A stretch of DNA of 38,182 nt. Source: Zygnema cylindricum. Its lineage: Eukaryota; Streptophyta; Zygnematophyceae; Zygnematales; Zygnemataceae. Location of the stretch: assembly GCA_037447655.1 (NCBI GenBank), contig JBBHKE010001290.1:1-38182 (forward strand). The letters are read 5' to 3'. A program made the translations under genes and the position numbers. Below the pieces are notes generated by a model. It ran no database searches. It was given only the letters and a program-made list of their open reading frames with translations, and was not told the DNA's origin. Shown piece by piece: positions 11,481 through 21,253 of this stretch (positions are counted from its first letter, which is position 1; the number at the start of each line of letters is the position of its first letter).

Positions 11481-11720
11481 CTTAACACCTCCCACAGATG
11501 GATACCTAGATGGCCCCCATACATCCGAATAAATTAGTTCTAGCACCCTGCTACTTCTATGATCAGTTGTCGAAGGGAAAGGCAACTTATGAATTTTTCC
11601 CATTGCACAACCATCACATACATTTGATGTTGGTTTTTGACTAATTTTTACACCTTCCACCATTTTTTGATTTACCATCTTTTTTAATCTATCATAATTC
11701 ACATGTCCTAAACGTTTATG

Positions 11721-13117
11721 TCATAAATCACAATCACTGATTACACTTGAGTACATAACATCATTGTCACTATCATTTGCAAGACTCAACCAATACAAAT
11801 TGTTTTCTCCAGCAAATCCTTCTGCAACTATTTTCCCATTCTTACTCACTGATTTCTTTCCATTCTCAGATATAGTTTTAAAACCTTTCTTTTCTACCAC
11901 TGACGTAGAGAAAAAGTTTCTTTTAAAAGCTGGGACATGCAACAGATCTTCCAAAACCCTTTTCACAGGTTTTCCCTCTACGTTCAACATAAGTGACACC
12001 CTCCCCTTTGCTTTTGACTCAACAAAGGTATCATCACTAAAATAAATTTTGATGGGTGAAATAGGTTGAATACGCTCAAATAGATGGCGATTGCGGCACA
12101 TGTGGGCAGATGCACCGGAGTCTATTATCCATTCGTCATCCTCCACGCCTTCCGTTGCTTGTGCCATCGCAAAGTATTTCTTTTCACTGTTGTCAAGAAA
12201 GCTTCTCACATCCTCCTTTTTAAGTTCGTTGAAAAGAGCAGTTGGTCCTCCACCTGATTGAGAAGGAACCCAGCTTTCATCCCAACCAGAGCGAAAATTT
12301 CTTGTGTCTTTCGCTCTCTTGTAGGCATGCCACATTCTGAACATATACCCCTTTTCATCACAATAATAGCAGTTTAATGGTGACCTTCTAGGACCACTAC
12401 CTCTACCATTGCCACTGCCATTCTTAGAGTCTGAAAACTGGTTAGTAAGTGCGTGCACGGACTTACTACTACCTCTTTGTGAAATCTGGTTAGCTTCTTC
12501 GCTTAAAATAAACTGAATTGCTAACGCAATATTCCACTCCTGTTGTGGAAGACCCCTAAGCCTATCCATGGCTCCATTATATTCATGGGGCAGAGTTCTC
12601 ATCAACGACATAGCCTGCTGAGGTGGTGAAAAATCCCCACCTGCACTAGTACTCTGAAGGAACAACCTTTTCATAGCATGACAATGATTTGACATACTAC
12701 CTCCAAAATACTTAAAAGCAAAAATCTGAGTGGCTATGTTAGTTTGGACAGTAACATCTAGATGAACATACATAGCACGTACACTGAACCAAACTTCAGA
12801 GGCTTTCTTTATCACAAGATACGACATTACTAAGTCTTTTTTCATTGACTGCTTCAAGACGTTAAGGCAATCGAGATTCTTCTTTCTCCAATCCGGCGCA
12901 GTCTCATCTGCAGTTTTTTCCAGAATGGGTGACAAGTCCCTTCGAAATATGAGCTTAACATATTTTCCCAATATAAGTAGTCAGTTCCATCAAAAATAAG
13001 CAATTTGGGCGGTGGGCCCATAACCTGTTGAAGGTCATGGGCATTCTCACTTGGTTGTGATCCACTCCCACTAGGACACACGCTTGCACCAGCGGGAACA
13101 AAGCCATTATCCGACAT
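11721..13117 (-). pseudogene. Element D gag-protease (frameshifted)
   Basis: The likely start is ATG at 13117-13115 (MSDNGFVPAG), 92 bases inside the 5' LTR. The reading frame crosses the primer site, encoding QQVMGPP, then LLIFDGTDYLYWENM. A frameshift at about 12950 moves to the long frame ending at 11721. That frame holds the UBN2/gag core (QQEWNIALAIQFILSEEANQ) and a degraded zinc knuckle (CYYCDEKGYMFRMW: His became Tyr and the last Cys became Trp). It also holds the aspartic protease site DEWIIDSGASAHMC and the start of the GAG-pre-integrase region (LYWLSLAND). It ends at a stop after SDCDL. One frameshift plus the knuckle damage suggest decay. Confidence 0.88.
13011..13025 (-). other. 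Element D primer-binding site, half initiator tRNA-Met
   Basis: The minus strand reads GGTTATGGGCCCACC directly after the 5' LTR end CAACA. Its complement GGTGGGCCCATAACC matches the anticodon stem-loop (CAU) of plant initiator tRNA-Met as known from established tRNA sequences, not the tRNA 3' end. The site also encodes part of Gag (VMGPP). Confidence 0.82.
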
Positions 13118-13651
13118 CTTAGCAGAAGCAAACCCAAAGAGAAAGGCCTAGTAGAGTAGATTTATAGTGTAACATGTGGCACTCCAAATGAAAGAAGCCT
13201 TTCAACCATACAAACATGTACTACAAGCAAATCAAAGACAATAGAGCACAAAACACCTTAAACTGCACTCAGGGCTCTCATTTCTTTAACTCTTGTATAG
13301 AATGTACATTCTGTATCAAACTGATCATTCCTAATTGAATTAAATACTCTAAAGATCCTCAAAATCTAAAACGTATGTACAGGTTTCACCAGACAACCTA
13401 CTGACAAAAATCTAAGTGTTTGGACCAGAATTGTCCACTAACAATATCTATACCCTAGAAATCCGGGTGATTCTTATCACGTCCACATTCATTGGCGGCC
13501 CTACACACTAATTTACGTAAAGATAACTATTTTTGTAGATACTACCAAAAATTTACACTAAATTTGGTCAATATTGAACAGTTGGTATTCCAAAATTATT
13601 ATAAGTCCTAGACTCAAATTTCTAAGACTTCCTAAAGTTTACTTTTTAATA
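13026..13651 (-). repeat. Element D 5' LTR, 626 bp
   Basis: It pairs with 7268-7892. The element-strand start is TATTAAAAAG at 13651 and the end is TTCAACA at 13026. It contains the gag start codon (13117) close to its 3' end. Confidence 0.92.
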
Positions 13652-13656
13652 AGTTC

Positions 13657-15202
13657 TTTGCCCTTACAAAGGATCTCATGGAGGGTCCTCAAGAGAACGA
13701 GTCGATTACGGACTCCGGATGCTATTCCCGCATGTGCGGCAACCGGGCCTACTTCAAAACCCTCACTCCAATTGCCACTCGTCGAATTTATTATGCGGAT
13801 GACAGCGGTGTGGAGGCTACAACAAAGGGAAGCGTGGAGCTAGCTTGTGACATCAATGGGCAGGTTGTAAAAAAGACCTTGCATGATGTTCTCTATATCC
13901 CATAGTTTAAGAAAAAGTTGTTTTCCACATCGGTGGCTGAAATGAATAGATTTGAAATTTTGCAAAAGAATGGGAAAACGGTAGTAAACAAAGATAGTAG
14001 AGTAGCCTTGGTAGGAACTAGAGGCCCAAATTTGTTGTACCAAATGGACTTGGCTAATGAAATTGAATTTACATACTCCAACATCCTTCCAGAAAATGTT
14101 TTGTGGCATGAGAGACTTAATAAAATGGTAAAACAAAATATGATAGATAGTGTTAATTTAGGCCAAAGTGACTCTCATGTATGTGATGGATGAGCTTTGG
14201 GAAAGCTTCATAAGTTACCCCTACCACAAGTCGTGGATAACCGGGCTACGGATATGCTGTACATTATTCATTCGGATGTGTGGGGACCGTCAAAAGTTCC
14301 TTTACTCAGTGGCAGCCAGTTTTTGGTCACTTTTACCGATGATTTCTCCCGATACAGCAAGGTTTACTTCATGAAGGAGAAGAGTGAAGTGTTTACTCAC
14401 TTCAAAACTTTCGGGTGTGGGCGGAAAAGCTTCACGGGAAGCCAATTCTCTCTCTTCAATCCGACAACGGAGGTGAATATTTTTCTCATGCATTTTCGAA
14501 CTATTTAAAAGAAAACGGCATTTCTCGGCAATTTACATATCCCTATACTCTGGAGCAAAACGGAGTATCGAAAAGACTTAACCGGACTCTGACGGAAAGT
14601 GCAAAATCTATGTTGTTAGATAAAGGGATAAATTTTAATTTTGGGGTGAGGCTTTCTCTTGTGCTTCATATATTAAAAATAGAATAGAAACTAGAGTAGT
14701 AAAAGGGAAAACACCATATGAAGTGTGGATCTGAAGAAATCCTAATGTTAGTCACTTTTGGGTTTTTGGGAGCAAATTTTTTATTTTGGATAATCTTTTT
14801 GTTTTTAAGTTTAGTCCAAAATCGGCTACCGAGATTTTTATGGGATATGATGATAAATTCGTAGGCTATAGAGTATACAATACGGATAGAAAAACTCTTC
14901 TAGTTGCTAGGAATATTCAGATCAAGGAAGAGAGTCAATCGATTGATGTGTTGGGCATGACAGATTTGGAGAAAAATGCCAAAATCCAATAATATGTAAT
15001 TTTCGAAAGTGTTCATTTTTCATCCTCCACCACCTCTTTCTCATCTACCGGTGGCGGAACATCTCCTAGTCCTACTCCGGACACTCCGGATGCTCCACTC
15101 GTCGAGGATGCAAGACCTCCTCCTCCTCCTCCTTGGCGACCACGTACGGATCTAACAGTTCCAGCCTCATATTTTCCACGGGGGAGAAGGCAAAGCAGCA
15201 GA
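13657..15202 (+). pseudogene. Element A protease and integrase (broken)
   Basis: The protease site ITDSG (about 13703) keeps Asp-Ser-Gly, but the usual Ala-Ser after it is altered. The GAG-pre-integrase and HHCC zinc region follow (LWHERLNKMVKQNM, then CDG, a stop at 14191, and ALGKLHKLPLPQ). The integrase core has HSDVWGPSK, VTFTDDFSRYSKVYF, then after a frameshift SLQSDNGGEYFSHAF and LEQNGVSKRLNRT, so the three acidic residues remain. The C-terminal region reads FMGYDDKFVGYRVYNTDR and then a Pro/Ser-rich linker. Stops at about 13903, 14191, 14731 and 14990 and several frameshifts inactivate it. Confidence 0.88.
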
Positions 15203-15943
15203 TTGCGAGGTGAACCGGTGGAGCATACTCTTTTATTTGCAAGCACGATGGAACCGACCACCATACAAAAGGTTTTTTTAGCTCCGAAAAAAGATCAATG
15301 GATCTCCGCGGCAAACGATGAATTGGGATCAATAATGGAGGCTCACACTTGGGAGCTTGTGGAACTTCCGTCGGACCGAAAGACAATCGGCTGTAAGTGG
15401 GTCTTCAAAGTTAAGTTAAATCCGGATAATTCCATTGAAAGACATAAAGCTAGGCTTGTTGCAAGAGGCTATAGTCAAAAGGTAAGAATTAACTATGAAG
15501 AGACCTTCTCTCCGGTTGTCCGTTTTCCAACTGTTATAATTTTGTTGTCTCTAGCGGCCATTGAGAATATGAAATCACATCAAATAGATGCTAAGACGTC
15601 TTTCTTGCATAGAGATTTAGAGGAAGTGATTTATATGAAGCAACCTGAAATGTAATGAAATACCGGAAAAGACAAATTGGTTTGTAAGCTGTTGACATCC
15701 TTGTACAGTTTGAAGCAGGCACCCCCGTCACTGGAATATGAAAATAGATGAGTTTCTAACTGGTCTCGGTTTTGTAACGATTAGTTAAAATCACTCAGTC
15801 TACGTTATGGAAACGGAAGATGGGATTATTTATAATGCGGTGTATGTGGATGATTTATTGCTGCTAAGTAAGTCATTGAATGAGATTAATAAAATAAAGA
15901 CAGCCTTGAATTCAAGATTTGAAATGAAGCATTTAGGGGAGGT
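15203..15943 (+). pseudogene. Element A reverse transcriptase, N-terminal part
   Basis: It begins near the copia linker RLRGEPVEHT and reads IMEAHTWELVELPSDRKTIG and KARLVARGYSQKVRINYEET. The first-aspartate motif HQIDAKTSFLHRDLEE is followed by a stop after KQPEM (15655). Later fragments include DEFLTGLGFVTIS and YVDDLLLLSKSLNEI (catalytic Asp-Asp, about 15842). Coding ends at FEMKHLGE, where element B entered; the next codons, EAKYIIGIQIERD, resume at 22144. Confidence 0.88.
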
Positions 15944-16083
15944 TGTTGAAAAGTGGTAATTAATAGTTCACTTCCCTATTTTAGTTTTGCTTTAAAGAAA
16001 GAGAGTGAGGATCAAAGGCGCGCCATGGTTGCCACCATATTTAGAAAGTGGCAGTTTTTGAAGTAAAGGGTATTTTACTAAAA

Positions 16084-16155
16084 TGATGCCTAGGTCTAGA
16101 TTTGAACCTGTGACCTCTAGATTCTCTATAGCCTAGCGCCTTAACCATTAAAACG
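16084..16155 (-). other. tRNA-like block in element B 5' LTR (antisense)
   Basis: On the minus strand a box A-like TGGTTAAGGCGCTAGG (16147-16132) is followed by an exact box B core GGTTCAAATC (16108-16099), as in tRNA-Ser/Leu or tRNA-derived SINEs. The 3' LTR copy is at 21394-21466. Stems are imperfect, so a working tRNA is unlikely. Confidence 0.6.
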
Positions 16156-16356
16156 TTACGAAACGATACACGTGACGGGTTTCATATATATTTAAACATT
16201 AACGCAACAGCTAATTTACAGCAGACTAACCAAAAGGAGCAATTTCTGCATGTACGCGAATCTGAACCGTGTAAAATATGTTTTGATCGGACGCCCGGCA
16301 TTAAATCCGCCACGCGAAGTGAGCTTTTTGGCGGCATACGGAGATAGCGTCACGCG

Positions 16357-16370
16357 GTGCCACGTGGCGC
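16357..16370. promoter_or_regulatory. Conserved G-box block in LTR B
   Basis: The CACGTG core (16361-16366) sits in GTGCCACGTGGCGC. It is conserved in the 3' LTR (21671-21676), in LTR F (4389-4394) and, as CACGTGT, in LTR E (10920-10925). CACGTG is the core bound by plant bZIP and bHLH factors. Function here is inferred. Confidence 0.5.
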
Positions 16371-16449
16371 CACATTATTTGATACCGGAGAAGATGGCAG
16401 GAGGAACCATGGCTTCCGATTTGACAGGTGTCACCTTGTAGACCTTGTC

Positions 16450-16503
16450 GTACAATGGTCGTACAATAAGTACATCGCCCATTGTACCTTCTTGTACTAT
16501 ATA
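16450..16503 (+). promoter_or_regulatory. LTR B core promoter: five GTAC cores and a TATA box
   Basis: GTAC occurs at 16450, 16461, 16470, 16484 and 16494, followed at once by TATATA (16498-16503). The same array is present in the 3' LTR, where TATATA has become TTTATA. A related array occurs in LTRs E and F. GTAC is the core bound by SBP/SPL factors. A transcription start about 30 bases downstream would place gag ATG about 280 bases into the RNA. Confidence 0.5.
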
Positions 16504-16812
16504 GTGTTCCTATTGGACTAGGGTTTAGTAGTAGGTAGTCGTGAGTAGGCAGACCGAGACTTAGTAATATTTAGGTACCTCTCTCTCAAGAGAGCTTGTA
16601 ACTATAAAGGTCATCTTTGACCAGCCATAACTTACTGCTCGGGTGAGCAAATTCAGTGATTCTTTTTGCGTTTGACTCAGGGGAGTCTTGTCCTCACAAG
16701 GGTGAGAGTGGTTAGAATATTTGTGTGCCTGGGCGGCGCTTATTCAGCGGGAAAGTAGAAGGGGCAAATATTATCCTAGAGGCTTTACATAGGCTGCTCA
16801 TTCTGTGGGTCA

Positions 16813-17829
16813 ATGGAGACCACAAAATTTCAGGTTATGGGCCCACCCTCTAGGGTGCCCATATTTGATGGATCAGAATTTCTTTATTTAGAAATGATGA
16901 TGGAGGGAAACTATTTGAGAAGCATCTATGGGGCATAGTGTCTGGACAAATTCGATGCCCACCTCCACCTGGGTTTGGAGGGACACGTTTTTCTGGCACC
17001 TCCGCCTCTACAGTTGGTAGAACAGCTGCCACCATCACCGAGGATGAAGATGAGGAAGGAGAGGAGATTGTCATGGAAGGAGAAAAGGGAGGAGTTGCAA
17101 CTCAAGTGACACCATTGCCGAAGGCGATATCGGCAGCAGCACCACCAAAAACGTCGACAAGGGTTCAGACCGAAAGATCAGAGTATGAAAAGTGGAACTA
17201 CAAAGACAAGGTTGCTAAGCTCTTAATTTTTAAAAGTGTAGCAAAGAGCATTGCCATTCCCCTTATGCATGTCAAATCTTCATCTCAGATTTGGATGTCA
17301 CTAGTTAAATAATATAAGAGTGGATCATTGCAGCAACAACAGTTGGCCGAAAATAAGATTGCAGCTTATACTTATAAAGGAGGAAGTATGAATAATTATT
17401 GCAATGATTTAGGAGCATTATTTGGAGAGTTAGAGAGTGCAGGTAACTCATGGTCCGAGAGACAAAGAGTGAACACATTAATGATGAAACTACCTAAAGA
17501 GTATAAGAATATCATTAACCGATTGAAAGACATGGGAGATAGCAATTGGAATTGGGATGACACAGTGGGAATGAATTTATTGAAAGAAAGCACCATAGAG
17601 CTTAAGAGAGGGAGTCCAAGTGTTCAAGCATTCTCTGCAAAAGGTGATTGGCGGAAGCGTGATGAGGAGAGAGGGAAAGATCCCTATCAAAACTTTGGTG
17701 GAAGAGGACAAAGAGGTGGCAGATTTAATAAATAGGGGAGAGGTACTTCTTGAGGAGGATTATGTCACTTGTGCAAAAAACCGGGACACTATATGGCAGA
17801 TTGTGTCAAACTTGCAGATCTTCGACTGA
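16813..17829 (+). pseudogene. Element B gag (broken)
   Basis: The likely start METTKFQVMGPP begins inside the 5' LTR and crosses the primer site, then reads FDGSEFLYLEMMMEG. A stop follows SIYGA at about 16936, and a frameshift leads to the frame 16938-17312 with an acidic linker and the UBN2 core (YEKWNYKDKVAKLLIF). A single in-frame TAA at 17310 interrupts it; the same frame resumes (QQQLAENKIAAYTYKGGS, MKLPKEYKNIINRLKD) to 17735. An intact zinc knuckle CHLCKKPGHYMADC lies at about 17764-17805 in another frame. The TAA is consistent with a C-to-T change in a Gln codon. Confidence 0.88.
16833..16847 (+). other. Element B primer-binding site, half initiator tRNA-Met
   Basis: GGTTATGGGCCCACC directly follows the LTR end TTTCA and is identical to the site of element D. 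It is complementary to 15 bases of the anticodon arm of plant initiator tRNA-Met (GGTGGGCCCATAACC). It codes for VMGPP of Gag. Confidence 0.85.
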
Positions 17830-17880
17830 AAGATGGTTAAGGAACCTCAAAGGATGGAGGAAAGAAAAAGGCTTTCCTGA

Positions 17881-19654
17881 CTCAAGTTCATGACGAGGAA
17901 GTGGAAGGAAAAACTGAACCAAAAGAAGAGTTTGAGGAGCTTCTTCTTAATCCGAAAAACACTGAAAAACATGTCGACATTCCACGGAGACAAAAGTGTG
18001 CTTTTGGAGGTAAGAGGGATCGACCCCAGGATGGGTGGATCATAGACTCAGGGGCTTCAATGCACATGTGCAAAGATAAGCAGTGGTTCACTAAACTGAG
18101 AAAGATCCCAACAGTTGAGATAGAGTACGGAGATGGTAGAGTAGAGCAGAAGTCTTGTTAGAACTGTTGACTTCAAGGTTCTAGTTGATAGAAAGGCCTC
18201 AATTGTAACACTCTCATACGTTATTTACATTCCACAACTTAGTGATAACTTGGTCTCAATAGTTGTCCTAGATGAAATAGAGTTTGAAACAGGATCTAGG
18301 AAAGGAATCTTCACAGCAAGCTTTTATAATGAGGTTTATTTCATAGCTGAGAAAGGCAGTCAAGGAATATTCAGAATTGTTTTTTGCAATGAAAAGAGTG
18401 TTCTCTACTCGTGTGCAAGTGAGATGATGCTTTGGCATAAAAGGTTGGGGCATGTGCATCTAGATAGATTAAAGAAAATGAAGAAAAAGGGAATAGTGGA
18501 TGGTATTACTTTTGAGGATGATGAGACCTTTGATGATTGTAGTGGATGTGCCCAAGGGAAGATTCATAGACTTCCATTTCCAAAGGCAACCACATTTAGG
18601 AGAGAGAAAGTATTAGATCTAGTTCACACTGATGTTTGGGGACTTGCTAGGTATGCTTCACATGGCGGGAAGAGATGGATGTTAACCATCACAGATGATT
18701 GGTCTAGATACACGAAGGTATACTTTCTCAGACATAAGTTAGAGGTATTAAGATGTTTCAAAGAGTATAAAGTATGGAGTGAAAACTACACGAAACCTCA
18801 ATAAAAGAGATAAAAAGTGATAATGGGAAAGAATACACCTCAAAGGAATTTGAAGAATATCTTAAAGAAGAAGGAATTCATCATGAGAAAACTGTTCCCT
18901 ATAATCCGGAACAAAATGGAGTAGCAGAAAGAGTGAATAGAACTTTAGGAGATATGTCCAGAAGTATGTTAACTGATAAGAGGATAGGGTTGCAGTTTTT
19001 GGCGGAGTCTATGTACTATGCTAATTTCATCAAAAATAGAGTCCTAACTTCAGCAAATAAAGAGGAAACTCCGTATGAGAGGTGGACAGGAAGAAAGCCT
19101 GATTTGTCTAGTTTGAGAGTGTTCGGAAGTCAAGTCTACAGTTTGGATTCCGATAAGACTAAATGGAAGTTAGAGGGGAGAGGGAAGCCAGGATATCTTG
19201 TAGGATATGTTGAGAGCACAAAAAGATACCGAGTGTATGACTTGAAAAAGAGAGATATAATTCTCGTAAAACACATAGTGGTGATGAATGAAGAGAAGTC
19301 CATTGATCCATTCAAATATAATAGGGAAGTCAAAATCAGATTTGAAACGGATCAGTTTTTTGACTTTGACTTTGAAAATGAAGAGAAGGAAGAGGGAGAA
19401 AAAGAAAAATCTGCAGATCTACCAAAGGAGAAGGAGGAAAGGACAACACCCGAGGCAACGCCAGAATACGAAGTGGAAACCGATGAGGAACTTGATGAGA
19501 CACCGGAATTGGAAGATAGGGGAGCTGAAAATCTCCCAAAACGAAACACAAGGTTGCCTTCCATACCGACTCCGATTTTGAAGGGGGAAGAAGAAGTAGT
19601 AAACGACTTCAAGAAAGACAAGTAAATAACCAACTCACAAAGATGTCTCACCTA
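17881..19654 (+). pseudogene. Element B protease and integrase (broken)
   Basis: The aspartic protease site GWIIDSGASMHMCKDKQW is at about 18030. A stop ends the frame at 18161. The frame 18250-18804 has the HHCC zinc region (LWHKRLGHVHLDRLKKMKKK, then CSGCAQGKIHRLPFP) and the integrase core with the first aspartate in VHTDVWGLARY and TITDDWSRYTKVYF. After a shift come SDNGKEYTSKEF (second Asp) and NPEQNGVAERVNRTLGD (Glu). The frame 18933-19625 gives the C-terminal domain (GYVESTKRYRVYDLKKRD) and an acidic Glu-rich linker before reverse transcriptase. It is the best preserved pol of the window, but not continuous. Confidence 0.9.
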
Positions 19655-21240
19655 GATGAACCTCAAACATAGTTAGAGGCCATAAACACTCCAGAAAGTA
19701 GCTGGTGGATCACAGCTATAAATGAAGAAATGGCCTCTATCAAGGAAGCCAATACATGGGAGTTGGTAGATTGTACACCGGACCGAAAACCGATCGGATG
19801 TAAGTGGGTGTTTAAACTTATTTTAAACCCGGATAATACCATTGAGAGGTACAAAGTTAGGTTAGTTGCAAAAGGTTATACTCAGAAAGAAGGGATAGAC
19901 TACGAAGAAACCTTTGCACCTGTAGTCAGATTTCCTTCTGTTAGAATCCTTTTAAGTATAGCCGCAGCGGAGGATATGGAAATCCACCAGATGGATATTA
20001 AAATGACCTTTTTGCACGGAGAGTTGGAAGAAGAAATTTACATGAGGCAACCGGAAGGATTCGTGGAAAGTGGGGAAGAAAGCAAAGTTTGCAAACTGAT
20101 AAAATCACTCTATGGGCTTAAGCAAGCCCCGCGACAGTGGAATATAAAGCTAGACGAATTTCTGAACCGTTTGGGGTATATCAAAATTAGTTCAGATCAC
20201 TCTATATATTTATTTGAGGATGAGAATGGAGTGATATTTATTACTATTTATGTGGATGATTTGTTGGTGTTAAGCAAGTCCTTAGATAAAATTAACAAAA
20301 TAAAACAGGATCTTAGAAGCAATTTTGATATGAAAGATCTCGGCGAAGCAAAGTACATTTTGGGAATTCAGATGGAGAGAGATTAGAGGGAATATAATTA
20401 TAAGACTCACTAAAAAAGAAGCAATCGGTAATATGCTAGAAAAATTTCAGATGGAAAAAGCAAACGAATGTACTCCTCCTATGGATTTGAAGAAAGTGTC
20501 TGAGGGGAGTGAAGAGAGAGGAATATTGATCATTAATGATGAGATGGATGAGATAGAAAGAAAATTTATGGAAAATATCCCTTATCAACAGATTGTAGGC
20601 AGTTTAATTTATTTTATGAACTGTACCCGTCCGGATATAGCTGCAGCTATAGGTGTCTTTAGTAGAAGTCTAAATGAACCAAGAAAGAGAGATTGGGAGG
20701 CTGCCAAAAGGGTGATGAGGTACCTGGTGACAAGGGAATTATGGTTACATTTGGGAGGGGAGCACACTGACATCACCACTTGGAGTGATGCCAGTTATGG
20801 AGATGTGCCTTTAAAGAGGTGTACGATTGCATGTGTTGCAAATTGGATCCGGTGCATGTTGTTGGAGTAGCAAGCAACAAAAAGTAGTTGCTCAGTCAAC
20901 TATGGAGGCTGAATACACGGCTTCATGTGCTGCCACCAAAAAATTAATGTGGGTTAAATCTCTTCTTGAAGAACTTGGGTTCATGAAGTCTGGAACTCAA
21001 AATGTTTTTTGTGATAATCAAGCTGCCATCTCTATTGCAGATAATCCGAAACATCACTTCAAAGCTAAGCATATGGATATTAGACTAAGCTTTGTCAGAG
21101 AGAAGGTAGAAAATAAAATTATTAAACTGGTTCATAAAACAGATAGAGAAATGATTGCAGACATGATGACAAAAGCAGTGCCTTCCCCTAAGTTGATTTA
21201 TTGCAGAGAAAACTGTGGATTAAAATTGAAAAGTGACTAG
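19655..21240 (+). pseudogene. Element B reverse transcriptase and RNase H (nearly intact)
   Basis: The reverse transcriptase frame 19730-20386 reads IKEANTWELVDCTPDRKPIG, VAKGYTQKEGIDYEETFAPV, the first-aspartate motif HQMDIKMTFLHGELEEEIYM, SLYGLKQAPRQWNIKLDEF and the catalytic YVDDLLVLS (about 20249). A stop after QMERD (20384) and a small shift separate the next frame (20433-20870: PYQQIVGSLIYFMNCTRPDI, and SDASYGDVP of RNase H). A frameshift at about 20830 leads to the last frame (STMEAEYTASCAATKKL, CDNQAAISIADNPKHHF, ADMMTKAVPSPKL) ending at 21240. RNase H acidic residues are visible in SDASY, STMEAEY and CDNQ. Confidence 0.9.
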
Positions 21241-21241
21241 G

Positions 21242-21253
21242 AATTAAGAGGAG
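21242..21253 (+). other. Element B polypurine tract
   Basis: AATTAAGAGGAG lies between the pol stop (21240) and the 3' LTR start TGTTGAAAAG. Confidence 0.75.

Larger units (their letters stand above)
9496..11720 (-). pseudogene. Element D integrase (broken; split by solo LTR E)
   Basis: The N-terminal HHCC zinc region lies at 11702-11560 (LKKMVNQKMVEGVK, then CDGCAMGKIHKLPFP). It is followed by the first catalytic aspartate in IYSDVWGPSRYPSVGG. LTR E interrupts at 11480-10454. The core resumes with FMLTFSDDYSRFT. It then has the second aspartate in GFRSDNGGEYISNEF and the glutamate in SPEQNGFSERMKRT (about 10200). The C-terminal part is at 10157-9891 (KDKTPYKMSTGHKPDVSHFK, IGYDDHAKGY) and 9863-9672. 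All three DDE residues remain, but stops and frameshifts separate the parts. The acidic, low-complexity tail before reverse transcriptase is typical of copia. Confidence 0.88.
7268..13651 (-). mobile_element. Ty1/copia element D, nested in A
   Basis: A complete element on the minus strand, 6384 bp including the inserted solo LTR E. Its LTRs are 13026-13651 (5') and 7268-7892 (3'). The target duplication is AGTTT (7263-7267) against AGTTC (13652-13656), with one mismatch. Joining the flanks restores element A's frame from ..QSDDDEF to ..FALTKDLMEG before its protease. The order on the minus strand is gag-protease, integrase (interrupted by E), reverse transcriptase and RNase H, then the polypurine tract. 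The LTRs differ at about 38 of 626 positions by eye. All coding parts are broken. Confidence 0.92.
15944..16832 (+). repeat. Element B 5' LTR, 889 bp
   Basis: It runs TGTTGAAAAG..AAATTTCA (TG..CA). It contains, in order, an antisense tRNA-like block, a G-box, a GTAC cluster with TATA, and, 20 bases before its end, the gag start codon (16813). Confidence 0.95.

Noticed and set aside
16250-16441. Small protein conserved between LTRs (DSVTRCHVAPHY motif, also antisense-located in 4332-4520)
   Set aside because: Similarity is explained by the conserved G-box DNA block; the start and surrounding residues are not conserved.
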